Below, one piece after another: positions 8,373-15,490 of a stretch of DNA of 18,107 bases (position 1 is its first letter; every line of letters begins with the position of its first letter). The position numbers and the translations under genes are program-made. Origin of the DNA: Pseudorhodoplanes sp. (lineage in GTDB: Bacteria; Pseudomonadota; Alphaproteobacteria; Rhizobiales; Xanthobacteraceae); assembly GCA_008933495.1 (NCBI GenBank), contig WBUW01000013.1:1-18107 (forward strand), given 5' to 3'. The notes under the pieces were generated by a model. It ran no database searches. It worked only from the letters and a program-made list of their open reading frames with translations, and had not been told where the DNA came from.

Positions 8373-8753
8373 GTGACACGCCCGGACCAGCCGCACTATC
8401 CGCACCCGGCAGCGATCGAAGGCTATGGCAAGGGCGGCTTCCGGTTCGCCGGAATGTCGCATCGCGGTTCGCTCTTGTGCCTGGCGGACGGGATTTGGGC
8501 TTGGGAGGTTACGCGCGCGTCCGATGTGACCCAGGACGCGCTGGCGCGTGTCTTTGCGCAGGCCGGGCGGCTCGATATGTTTTTCCTCGGCACGGGCCGG
8601 CATAGCGAGCCCATTGCAGATGCGCTGCGCGCGCGCTTTCGTACCCTCGGCATGACGCTGGACGTGACGCGGACCGCGTACGCGGCAAACACCTACAACA
8701 TACTGCTGTCCGAGGGCCGCAAGGTCGGCGCCGGGCTCATTGCCGTGGACTGA
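8373..8753 (+). CDS. Mth938-like domain protein (NDUFAF3 family)
   Basis: A 126-residue protein that is a single Mth938-like domain. Human NDUFAF3, a complex I assembly factor, belongs to this family; a matching role in assembling NADH dehydrogenase or other inner-membrane complexes here is inference. Supporting segments are IEGYGKGGFRFAGMSHRGSLLCL, MFFLGTGRHSEPI and MDVTRTAYAANTYNILLSEGRKVGAGLIAVD-like text at the end (read LDVTRTAYAANTYNILLSEG). The GTG start at 8373 is two bases after the secF stop. It is followed 26 bases later by a protein of the NDUFAF6 family, so both homologues share one operon with secDF. Confidence 0.88.
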   Translation: MTRPDQPHYPHPAAIEGYGKGGFRFAGMSHRGSLLCLADGIWAWEVTRASDVTQDALARVFAQAGRLDMFFLGTGRHSEPIADALRARFRTLGMTLDVTRTAYAANTYNILLSEGRKVGAGLIAVD

Positions 8754-8779
8754 TCGCGCGGGCGCACTGAGGTCGTGCC

Positions 8780-9517
8780 ATGGACGAGGCCTTTTCGTAT
8801 TGTGCGCAAATGGTCCGTGAGGAAGACCGCGACCGGTTCCTCGCGACCCTGTTTGCGCCGGCAGCGGTGCGCCCGGCACTTCACGCGCTCTACGCGTTCG
8901 ATCTGGAGACCGCCCGCGTCGCGCATCGCGTCCGCGAGCCTTTGGCCGGCGAAGTCCGCCTGCAATGGTGGCATGACGTCGTTGCCGGGTTGCGCGACGG
9001 AGAGGCGGCAGCAAGCCCGGTCGCGCTGGCCTTGCGCGAGACGCTGGCGCGGTACGCCATTGCACCGGCATTGATGCTCGGGCTGATCGATAGTCGCCGC
9101 ACGCACCTCCACGAACCGGCCCTGGCGCATCGGCCTGATGACGAACGCCGGCTGGCAGCTACGCACGGCGCGATCCTGACGGCCGCCGCGCAGTGTCTCG
9201 ATGGCGGCAAGGAACCATACTGCCGCGATCTGATTGCGTCCGCGGCAAACGCGATCGGCGCGACGCAGGCCTGGGCCGCGGCCCGTCTCGCCGGCGCGGG
9301 GGAAGCAAGCGAGGGCGAATTGAAAGCGTTCGCCGAGCGGCACCTCGAGCGCGTCCGCGTCCTCTTGCACGATGCGCCGCCATCGGCATGGCCCGCGTTT
9401 CTGCCGCTGGCCTTGATCCGGCCGACGCTGGCGCGCCGCACAAGGGCGCCGCTTCCGGCGTGGCGGCGACAATGGGTCCTGTGGCGGGCGTCGCGCAATC
9501 TGCCGGCGCGGCTTTGA
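8780..9517 (+). CDS. Squalene/phytoene synthase-like protein (NDUFAF6 family)
   Basis: A 245-residue all-helical protein of the trans-isoprenyl synthase superfamily. The family look is in DRDRFLATLFAPAAVRPALHALYAFDLETARVAHRV and EVRLQWWHDVVAG. The aspartate-rich DxxxD metal motifs needed by active squalene/phytoene synthases are not evident; the first site reads FDLETAR. This matches the NDUFAF6-like branch, which acts in complex I assembly in mitochondria, better than a terpene enzyme. It is shorter than the roughly 280 residues I expect, mainly in the C-terminal third, yet keeps the terminal WRRQWVLWRAS. GAGG lies about seven bases before the ATG. It is last in the sec operon and ends five bases from the convergent kinase-like gene. 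Confidence 0.85.
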   Translation: MDEAFSYCAQMVREEDRDRFLATLFAPAAVRPALHALYAFDLETARVAHRVREPLAGEVRLQWWHDVVAGLRDGEAAASPVALALRETLARYAIAPALMLGLIDSRRTHLHEPALAHRPDDERRLAATHGAILTAAAQCLDGGKEPYCRDLIASAANAIGATQAWAAARLAGAGEASEGELKAFAERHLERVRVLLHDAPPSAWPAFLPLALIRPTLARRTRAPLPAWRRQWVLWRASRNLPARL

Positions 9518-9522
9518 CCGGG

Positions 9523-10590
9523 TCAGAACGCGAACCGGTCGCGCAGGTTCTGGCGGCCGGCGACAATGCGGTTGACAATCTGCTTTTCGGATTCGTCGCG
9601 CAGCAACGGTTCGATCAGGTCGATCTGGTTCATGGCGATGAGCTGGAGCAGATCGGTGCGGATCGCCCCGTCGGCGGCGCGCGGCAAGGCCTCGACGATC
9701 TGCAGGCGCTCGGGCGCCTTCTGCGGCAGCGCCGCCAGATGCGCGAGCAGGGTGGTGTCGCTGAGCGCGCGGCCCTCGACAAAGGCATAAAGCCCGGTGC
9801 CGCTGCGCCGGTCGGGAAAGGCGACGATCGCGGCATCGGTGACGGCGGCATGCTGCTTGAGGTGCGCAACCAGGGCCGGCGCGTCATTCACAAGCCGCGG
9901 GCCACCGCCTTCGCGATCGGTGAAGTTCAGAATACCGCGGGTGATCCAGTAATAGGCGCGCTTGCCGGTCGCCATCCAGATGCGCGTCGGCAGGCTCTTG
10001 CGCGCGAGCACGCGCTTTTCGGCGGCAGTAAGGCTTGCCGGTACATAGCGCCGCTTGTGCTTGAGCAGGTGGCGGAGGTCTTCGTAAGCCGCAATCCGGA
10101 ACAGTGCATGACGGCGCGAGAAGCGGGTCGCGAGCTGGAAATCGGTGAGCATGGCGCGCCCGTCCGGCGTGCGCAGCCAGTTCTGTTCCTTGGCGAGATC
10201 GTTATGGGTGAGGCGATCGCGATGGATAAGCCGCAGGGCGCGCTTGGCGGAACGGAAATAGCCGGCGTCGCCTTCGGGCCGGGCGATATGCAGCGGCAGC
10301 GCGTCAATCCAGCTCCGCACGAGCGTACGCCGGCCGCGAAACAGGAGTTCCGGGCCGATCGCATGGCGCCCGGCGATGGAAAGCGCGCGCGCTTCGCGAT
10401 GAAGGAAATGCCAGGCGAGGCCGCAGCTCCACCACGGTACGAGGTCGATCCGCCGCAGCACCGCCTCGACCCGGCCGGCGTCATGCATGAAATATCCGCG
10501 CTCGACGGTGGAGAATACGTCGCGCTTGAGCACGACGCTGCTCACGAATCGTCCGGCGACTTCCGGCGGCAGGGTATCGGTCTGGGTCAT
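9523..10590 (-). CDS. Kinase-like protein fused to ANL-synthetase C-terminal subdomain
   Basis: A 355-residue protein with two recognisable parts. Residues about 14-180 resemble lipopolysaccharide-kinase/RIO-like folds: LTHNDLAKEQNWLR (128-140, catalytic loop HND with the following Asn) and LTDFQLATRF (148-157, in place of DFG). I see no clear Gly-rich loop or VAIK lysine in the N-lobe. Residues about 238-320 resemble the C-terminal subdomain of acyl/aryl-CoA synthetases (VTDAAIVAFPD, then PERLQIVEALPRAADGAIRTDLLQLI). The catalytic lysine expected in PRTxxGKIRR is replaced (DGAIR). No adenylating N-terminal domain exists. Its ATG is 43 bases after the trmFO stop, so co-transcription is likely. 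Substrate unknown. Confidence 0.8.
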   Translation of the reverse strand: MTQTDTLPPEVAGRFVSSVVLKRDVFSTVERGYFMHDAGRVEAVLRRIDLVPWWSCGLAWHFLHREARALSIAGRHAIGPELLFRGRRTLVRSWIDALPLHIARPEGDAGYFRSAKRALRLIHRDRLTHNDLAKEQNWLRTPDGRAMLTDFQLATRFSRRHALFRIAAYEDLRHLLKHKRRYVPASLTAAEKRVLARKSLPTRIWMATGKRAYYWITRGILNFTDREGGGPRLVNDAPALVAHLKQHAAVTDAAIVAFPDRRSGTGLYAFVEGRALSDTTLLAHLAALPQKAPERLQIVEALPRAADGAIRTDLLQLIAMNQIDLIEPLLRDESEKQIVNRIVAGRQNLRDRFAF

Positions 10591-10633
10591 GGCCGGGCGC
10601 GTTCTACAACAGGACGTTCGAAAATTGGAATCG

Positions 10634-12052
10634 TCACTCGGCGGCCACGCGCGATTGCGCGCCGGCCCAGACCGCAAGATCGGCGAGCGCGCGGGCCGAG
10701 AGCGCCTGTTTCTTGGCGGTCGACTTTGCGCTGCCGCGCAGGCGCTTGCCGTCGACATCGCGGCTCGGGACACGCGCGAGCGGAGGAAACAGTCCGAAAT
10801 TGATGTTCATCGGCTGGAACGAGCGGGGGCCGTGATCGATCGTGTCGACGTGCCCGCCGGTTATGTGGTTCAGGAGCGCCCCGTGTGCAGTCGTGGGCGG
10901 CGGGAGCGCAAGCGGTTCGCCGAGCCGCCCGGCGGCGGCGAAGCGCCCGGCCATCAATCCGACCGCGGCCGATTCGACATAGCCTTCGCACCCGGTGATC
11001 TGGCCGGCGAAGCGAAGACGCGGCATCGCCCGCAGGCGAAGCCTACCATCGAGCAGGCGCGGTGCGTTGAGGAAGGTATTGCGATGCAGGCCGCCGAGGC
11101 GGGCGAATTCGGCATTCGCAAGCCCCGGAATGGTGCGGAAAATACGTACCTGTTCGCCGTGCTTGAGCTTGGTCTGGAAGCCCACCATGTTGAACAGGGT
11201 GCCGAGCCGGTTGTCCTGCCGCAACTGGACGATCGCGTAGGGCTTCACCGTCGGGTCATGCGGATTGGTGAGGCCGACCGGCTTGAGCGGGCCGTGGCGA
11301 AGCGTCAGCGGTCCGCGTTCGGCCATGATCTCGATCGGCAGGCAGCCGTCAAAATACGGCGTATCTTTTTCCCATTCGTGGAACGTGGTCTTCCCGGCGC
11401 TGAGCAACGCCGCCACCAGCGCGTCATATTGCGCGCGATCGAGCGGACAATTGATGTAGTCGGCGCCCGAACCGCCGGGCCCGGCTTTGTCGTAGCGCGA
11501 CTGGAACCAGGCGATCGCCATATCGATGCTGTCGCGGTGGACGATGGGCGCGAGGGCATCGAAGAAGGCCAGCGCATCTTCGCCGCTTGCCGCGCGGATG
11601 GCGGACGCAAGGGAAGGCGAGGTCAAGGGGCCGGTCGCGATAATGACCTTGTCCCAGTCCTCCGGCGGCAGCCCGGCGACCTCGCTACGATCGATGGTGA
11701 CGCGCGGATGCGATTGCAGCGCGGCGGTCACCGCTGCGGAGAATTCCGCGCGGTCGACCGCGAGCGCAGCGCCGGCCGGAACCTGGTGGGCATCGGCCGC
11801 GCGCATGACGAGCGAGCCAAGCCGCCGCATTTCCTCGTGCAGGAGGCCGACCGCGTTGGTCTGCGCGTCGTCGGAGCGGAAGGAATTCGAGCAGACCAGT
11901 TCGGCCAGGCCGTCGGTCTTGTGGGCGGCCGTCATCTGGTGGGGCCGCATCTCGTGGAGGATGACCGGGACCCCGCGTGACGCAATCTGCCAGGCCGCCT
12001 CGCAGCCGGCGAGGCCGCCGCCGACGACATGGACGGGCGCGGGCAAGAGCAT
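10634..12052 (-). CDS. trmFO: Methylenetetrahydrofolate--tRNA-(uracil-54-C5)-methyltransferase
   Basis: Folate- and FAD-dependent enzyme that makes ribothymidine at position 54 of the tRNA T-loop. It has 472 residues, within the family range. The N-terminal dinucleotide fold VHVVGGGLAGCEAAWQ (7-22), ILHEMRP, the signature ELVCSNSFRSD (51-61, with its conserved Cys 54), VIIATGPLTSPSL, YINCPLDRAQYDALVAALL, and AMPRLRFAGQITGCEGYVESAAVGLMAGR are all present, which separates it from GidA/MnmG. No good Shine-Dalgarno precedes the ATG at 12052. It is transcribed with the kinase-like gene downstream and is separated from DUF1127 upstream by a strong terminator. Confidence 0.96.
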   Translation of the reverse strand: MLLPAPVHVVGGGLAGCEAAWQIASRGVPVILHEMRPHQMTAAHKTDGLAELVCSNSFRSDDAQTNAVGLLHEEMRRLGSLVMRAADAHQVPAGAALAVDRAEFSAAVTAALQSHPRVTIDRSEVAGLPPEDWDKVIIATGPLTSPSLASAIRAASGEDALAFFDALAPIVHRDSIDMAIAWFQSRYDKAGPGGSGADYINCPLDRAQYDALVAALLSAGKTTFHEWEKDTPYFDGCLPIEIMAERGPLTLRHGPLKPVGLTNPHDPTVKPYAIVQLRQDNRLGTLFNMVGFQTKLKHGEQVRIFRTIPGLANAEFARLGGLHRNTFLNAPRLLDGRLRLRAMPRLRFAGQITGCEGYVESAAVGLMAGRFAAAGRLGEPLALPPPTTAHGALLNHITGGHVDTIDHGPRSFQPMNINFGLFPPLARVPSRDVDGKRLRGSAKSTAKKQALSARALADLAVWAGAQSRVAAE

Positions 12053-12119
12053 GGCCCCTAGCTAGGGCAAGCGCGCCGGCGGCACAACTCGCGCGCCGGC
12101 GTCAGCCGCTCGCGGAAAT

Positions 12120-12143
12120 GAAAACGCCCGCCGCGGCGGGCGT
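12120..12143 (-). terminator. Rho-independent terminator of the DUF1127 gene
   Basis: Bases 12124-12143 form a perfect 20-base GC-rich palindrome (arms ACGCCCGCCG and CGGCGGGCGT). On the minus strand it is followed directly by TTTTCATTT. It lies 24 bases after the DUF1127 stop, before trmFO, so trmFO should have its own promoter or rely on read-through. Confidence 0.8.
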
Positions 12144-12167
12144 CCTCACGATCGGTTCGTTTGCGGA

Positions 12168-12329
12168 TCAGGCGGCCCGTTCGGCGTGTTCCCACGCGAT
12201 GCGCGCGATGTCCGAGCGGCTGATTCCGATGTCGGCCAGTTCGCGGTCGCCCAGCCGGGAAAGTTCCCGAAGGCTTGCGTCATAGGCCCGCCACTGCCGA
12301 AGGAAACGGACCAGATTGGAAAGGAACAT
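12168..12329 (-). CDS. DUF1127 small protein
   Basis: A 53-residue protein (MFLSNLVRFLRQWRAYDASL, then RELSRLGDRELADIGISRSD, then IARIAWEHAERAA). The RELxxLxDRELxDIGISRxDI core is the DUF1127 (YjiS-like) signature, found in many copies in alphaproteobacterial genomes. Small members of the family have been tied to phosphate and carbon metabolism and to RNA binding in some alphaproteobacteria; the role of this one is unknown. AAAGGGAT lies about nine bases before the ATG. Its own terminator and the structured leader upstream (separate entries) point to an independently controlled, probably stress-responsive, transcript. Confidence 0.9.
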   Translation of the reverse strand: MFLSNLVRFLRQWRAYDASLRELSRLGDRELADIGISRSDIARIAWEHAERAA

Positions 12330-12350
12330 GGCTCTTTATCCCTTTGATAC

Positions 12351-12367
12351 TTCTGGCAAAGCCAGAA
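12351..12367 (-). promoter_or_regulatory. Leader hairpin upstream of DUF1127
   Basis: Perfect inverted repeat TTCTGGC-AAA-GCCAGAA, 7-base arms with a 3-base loop, 21 bases upstream of the DUF1127 start codon and just above its ribosome binding site. It could be a 5' UTR hairpin or a protein operator; the sequence does not decide. Confidence 0.55.
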
Positions 12368-12398
12368 ATGAACCTGGTCAATAAATAACCCTTCATTG

Positions 12399-12429
12399 TG
12401 CGTCGCAAAAGATTTTATGTTGCGATGCA
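12399..12429. promoter_or_regulatory. Operator-like inverted repeat
   Basis: Arms TGCGTCGCAA (12399-12408) and TTGCGATGCA (12420-12429) are complementary except for one position and are separated by an AT-rich 11-base spacer. The arm centres are 21 bases apart, two helical turns, as in many dimeric regulator sites. It sits between the lytic transglycosylase stop and DUF1127, in the likely DUF1127 promoter zone. Confidence 0.4.
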
Positions 12430-12471
12430 GCTATACAGATTCCGCATGTCTCGGGCCGGGGCCGCAACCGG

Positions 12472-13671
12472 TCAACGGCGCAGCCGCTCGAGCAGCTCGG
12501 GGGTGGGGTAGGAGTCGGGCGGCAGCCCGAGCCGGATCTGGGCTTTCTTGACGGCGCCGCGTGACTGCAGGCCGAGCTTGCCGTCGACCTTGCCGGCGTC
12601 GTAGCCGCGCGCGTTCAGCAGGCGCTGCAGCTCGGCCGCCTGCTGGGCGGTCAGCACCGGAATATTCGGCTGGCCGCGCGAGACGGCCGGGGCCCCGGCA
12701 ATGCGGATCGCCAGATAGCCGGCCGTCGTCGTGTAGACGAGGGACTGGTTCCACTTCAGCAGGACCTGGAAATTGTGGAAGGCGAGGAACGCCGGGCCGG
12801 TGCGCCCCATCGGCAGCAGCAGCGCGGCCGGAAGTCCGTCGCCCGGCAACGGCTGGCCGTTCGCCTGGGTGACGCCCCAGCGCGCCCATTGCGCGCGCGG
12901 ATGGGTGATTTCGAGGTCGGCCTGATCCCAGGGCAGGTTTTGCGGCAGCCGTACTTCCGTCAGCCACGGCTCGCCGCGACGCCAGCCGAGACTTTTCAGA
13001 AAGTTGCCGGCGGAGCCGAGCGCGTCGGGAACGCTGCGCCGCAGATCGCGGCGGCCGTCGCCGTCATAGTCGACCGCGTACTCGTAATAGTGCGCCGGCA
13101 GAAACTGGAACTGGCCGATCTCGCCGGCCCACGGCCCCTTCATCTCCTCGGGCGTGAGGTCCCCGCGGTCGATGATTTTCAGCGCGGCGAACAATTGTTC
13201 GCGGAACAGCTCCCAGCGCCGGCAGTCATAGGCGAGCGAGGTGACGGAGCGCAGCGTCGGCAGGTCGCCCTGGACGGCGCCGAAATCGGTTTCCAGCCCC
13301 CAGAATGCGGCGATCGGTTGCGGCGGGACACCGAACTCCCGTTCGATGCGCGCGAATGTGGCGGCATGCTGCTTGATCAGCGCCGCGCCCCGGGTCATGC
13401 GGTAGGCGGCGGCCATCCGGTCGGAAAATTGCAGGAAACTCTGCGCGAAAACACCCTGGCCGCGGTCGCGGTTCACAATCGACTGGTCATGGACGAGATA
13501 GGGCGCGGCGGCGGCCAGCGTGCGGGCGGAAACGCCCTGGGCGATTGCCTCGCGGCGGACGTCGTCGAGCCATCGCTCGAAACTCTGCGAGCTGCGGCAC
13601 TTGGCGACGGCGGTGCCGCTTGTGCCGGCCAGCAGGGCAACGGCCGCCGCAATGATGACCCCTCTGCGCAT
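12472..13671 (-). CDS. MltB-family lytic murein transglycosylase with PG-binding domain
   Basis: Periplasmic enzyme that cleaves the MurNAc-GlcNAc bond of peptidoglycan to form 1,6-anhydro ends. It has 399 residues. The Sec signal peptide has hydrophobic core VIIAAAVALLAG and likely cleavage after AVA (residue 23); no lipobox. The SLT_2/MltB domain spans about 28-325, with the catalytic Glu expected at E127 in AAFWGLETDFG and the family segments GPWAGEIGQFQFLP and DGDGRRDLRRSVPDALGSAGNFLKSLGW. A C-terminal PG_binding_1 domain (about 340-397, LQRLLNARGYDAGKVDGKLG) follows. GGAGG lies eight bases before the ATG. It fits a cell-envelope theme with the nlpD-like gene but is not adjacent to it. 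Confidence 0.95.
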   Translation of the reverse strand: MRRGVIIAAAVALLAGTSGTAVAKCRSSQSFERWLDDVRREAIAQGVSARTLAAAAPYLVHDQSIVNRDRGQGVFAQSFLQFSDRMAAAYRMTRGAALIKQHAATFARIEREFGVPPQPIAAFWGLETDFGAVQGDLPTLRSVTSLAYDCRRWELFREQLFAALKIIDRGDLTPEEMKGPWAGEIGQFQFLPAHYYEYAVDYDGDGRRDLRRSVPDALGSAGNFLKSLGWRRGEPWLTEVRLPQNLPWDQADLEITHPRAQWARWGVTQANGQPLPGDGLPAALLLPMGRTGPAFLAFHNFQVLLKWNQSLVYTTTAGYLAIRIAGAPAVSRGQPNIPVLTAQQAAELQRLLNARGYDAGKVDGKLGLQSRGAVKKAQIRLGLPPDSYPTPELLERLRR

Positions 13672-13684
13672 CGGTCCGCCTCCT

Positions 13685-13705
13685 TCGCAGGTTCCTCACC
13701 TGCGA
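13685..13705 (-). promoter_or_regulatory. Hairpin in leader of the lytic transglycosylase gene
   Basis: Perfect inverted repeat TCGCAGGT-TCCTC-ACCTGCGA with 8-base arms and a 5-base loop, ending a few bases before the GGAGG ribosome binding site on the minus strand. There is no T-run, so it is a poor terminator for the upstream small gene; an operator or a leader hairpin that affects initiation is possible. Confidence 0.45.
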
Positions 13706-13759
13706 TGCAGCGGGGGCGCCGTCAAGAGCGGAGCCCGGCGAATGCGATTGCGGGGCGGA

Positions 13760-14128
13760 TCAGCGTTCGGGCCAGGCCCGTCCTCCCGGGCCGGGCGCGA
13801 CGCGATCATGATGGAGCTGGCGGATCTGCAGGAGCACGTGCAGGGCGGCCTTGACCATCGCGCTGTAGCGTGCGGCCAGCGCCGTGGAGGTCGAATCCGC
13901 GCATTGTTCGTTGACCAAGGCATTGCTGGCGAGGACGTCGGCGAGATCATCGATAAAGACGATGTCGTCGGTCTCCGGCTCGCTGCGCGCAATATGCGTC
14001 AGGTCGAGGGCGCGCTCGCAGTCCTGCACGCGTTCGATCAGCGATTCGAGATCGGCGATGGCGGAAGACGGCCGGTTCACGTTGACGTCCTCGCCGGCCG
14101 GCGGATGCCGCTGCACTTCCTGGCTCAT
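13760..14128 (-). CDS. Hypothetical acidic protein
   Basis: A 122-residue protein I do not recognise. The ATG at 14128 has AAGGA about ten bases upstream. It has no signal peptide or membrane helix. The middle is acidic and likely helical (IADLESLIERVQDCERALDL and SEPETDDIVFIDDLADVLAS), followed by a helix AARYSAMVKAALHVLLQIRQLHHD and a disordered Gly/Pro/Arg tail. Its stop is 88 bases from the lytic transglycosylase start on the same strand, so the two might be co-transcribed. Upstream (14186-14200) there is TTAC-N7-TTAA, one base from a CtrA consensus, of doubtful value. The reading frame is probably real, since codon use matches its neighbours by eye; function unknown. Confidence 0.6.
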   Translation of the reverse strand: MSQEVQRHPPAGEDVNVNRPSSAIADLESLIERVQDCERALDLTHIARSEPETDDIVFIDDLADVLASNALVNEQCADSTSTALAARYSAMVKAALHVLLQIRQLHHDRVAPGPGGRAWPER

Positions 14129-14306
14129 AACATCGTCCTTTGCCTGCCGTTGCGCGCAAGCCGGGGCACGATGTCACGTCAGCATTTACCGCTCGATTAA
14201 GAGAAATTTCACCGCCGCGGACATTGCGCGGCTCCGGCTTCGCAAAATTTGTGCGGTCCGGTAGCGGCCAGCGAGGCCCGCCGACAAATCGCGCCGCGCG
14301 GTCAGG

Positions 14307-14403
14307 GCTTGATCCCGAAGAGTGTGAAGCGGGTGTCGGAAAGATCATGCTCAAACAACGCGCCAAAGCGGAATGACGATTCGAAGAAAAGTCCTCCCGC
14401 TTT
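14307..14403 (-). repeat. Composite palindromic repeat, copy A
   Basis: About 97 bases made of two adjoining imperfect palindromes: one around GATCATGCTC and GATCCCGAAG, and one with ends AAAGCGG and CCCGCTTT. Read on the minus strand it matches bases 17656-17753 along its whole length with about 14 differences by hand alignment. It lies downstream of the PAS-XRE gene, whose TAA stop straddles its edge, and may act as the end of that transcript. I recall similar GAGCATGATC-type palindromes as frequent between genes in Bradyrhizobium and relatives. Confidence 0.85.
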
Positions 14404-15490
14404 AGCGCGGACGCAGGCCCGGTTTGCCCTCGGGCGGAAAAATGAATTCGATTCCGGCCTTTTCGAACGCGCGGCGGAGGGCCGGAATGGCCGCTTCGCT
14501 GGGGCTTGCCGGCCCGTCGGTTTCCTCCAGGCGCCGGACCGTCGATCCGGACACCGCCGCGGTTTCGGCGAGGTCGCGGACCGACCAGTTCAGGACGCCG
14601 CGCGCGGCGCGGATCTGGGCGCCGGTGAGCGGCTGGTTCGCTTCCTGCGGCGTCGGCCAGGTCTTGGCCGCGGTGATGTCCACGGATACGCCGATCCATT
14701 CGCGCACGCTGCCGTCGGTATTGAGCACCGGCAGCGCGCGCGACTTGTACCAGCGGTACTCGCCGTCGGCGTTGCGCGCGCGATGCTCGATCTCGTAGGT
14801 CGTCTTGTTGGCAAGCGCGGTCTGCCAGGCTTCGATCGAGTGCTGCCGGTCTTCCGGATGCACGAGATCGAGCCATCCGGTTCCAAGAAAAGCCTCCGGG
14901 CTCTCGCCGGTCAGCTCGGTCCAGTTGAATGAATCGACGACCCGGCCGTCCGGCCGCGCGGTCCAGATGGCGGCCCGCAACGCCTTGACCAGCGCGTTGA
15001 AACGGTCGCCGGCGACCTGGAGCAATTGAAGGCGTTCGTGGTGATGGGTGACGTCGAACATGACACCGACCACCTTGAAGGGGACGCCATTGCCGTCGAC
15101 GAGGACTTCGGCGTGGCTCTGAAGCCAGCGGATGCGGCCGTCGGGCCGGATGATCCGAACCGTCCGGTTGATCGGCAGGGCGTGGGCGATGATGTGATTG
15201 ATCTGGCCGGCCGGCCGGCGGTCTTCCGGATGGGTGAGCGACTCGAACAGTTCGTTGGATGGCTCCGCCTCTCCCGGCTGCAGGCCGAGCAACGCAAACA
15301 GGCCCCGCGACCATTCCGATTTGCGCGCCTTCAGATCCCAGATCCAAAGTCCCGCGCTGCCTTTTTCCTCGATGAAACGGATGGTTTCGCTGGCGCTGTT
15401 TTCCCCCTCAAAGAGAGTCAGCATGGGCGTGCTAGTATCGTGACCAAGTTCGGTAAATTGTTTGGCAAATTTTGCGTCTAAAACCATCAT
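14402..15490 (-). CDS. PAS-PAS-XRE one-component transcriptional regulator
   Basis: A 362-residue protein from ATG 15490; ATG 15487 and TTG 15499 are close alternatives and none has a strong Shine-Dalgarno. Two PAS_3-type sensor domains lie at about 44-149 (SAGLWIWDLKARKSEWSRGL, HPEDRRPAG, WLQSHAEVLVDGNGVPFKVV) and 162-274 (AAIWTARPDGRVVDSF, LVHPEDRQHSIEAW, YRWYKSRALPVLNTDG). The C-terminal 288-350 is an XRE-type helix-turn-helix (LTGAQIRAARGVLNWSVRDL, AETAAVSGSTVRRLEE) with the AFEKAGIEFIFPPEG end usual in small stand-alone rhizobial XRE regulators. No kinase, GGDEF or receiver domain is present, so sensing and DNA binding seem to be in one chain. Ligand and targets unknown. The stop codon lies at the edge of repeat copy A. 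Confidence 0.88.
   Translation of the reverse strand: MMVLDAKFAKQFTELGHDTSTPMLTLFEGENSASETIRFIEEKGSAGLWIWDLKARKSEWSRGLFALLGLQPGEAEPSNELFESLTHPEDRRPAGQINHIIAHALPINRTVRIIRPDGRIRWLQSHAEVLVDGNGVPFKVVGVMFDVTHHHERLQLLQVAGDRFNALVKALRAAIWTARPDGRVVDSFNWTELTGESPEAFLGTGWLDLVHPEDRQHSIEAWQTALANKTTYEIEHRARNADGEYRWYKSRALPVLNTDGSVREWIGVSVDITAAKTWPTPQEANQPLTGAQIRAARGVLNWSVRDLAETAAVSGSTVRRLEETDGPASPSEAAIPALRRAFEKAGIEFIFPPEGKPGLRPR

Noticed and set aside
8780..9517. Reading the synthase-like gene as a hopanoid or carotenoid enzyme (hpnC/hpnD/crtB)
   Set aside because: The aspartate-rich metal motifs are not evident and no hopanoid or carotenoid genes are nearby; the Sec/Mth938 context fits the NDUFAF6 branch.
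10487..11980. Long plus-strand open frame opposite trmFO
   Set aside because: It is the antisense shadow of the well-supported trmFO gene, usual in high-GC DNA; no motifs.
12421..13711. Shared 11-base string TGCGATGCAGC at 12421 and 13701, on both sides of the lytic transglycosylase
   Set aside because: Matches of 11 bases are expected by chance in a window this size; the inverted repeats they touch have different arms.
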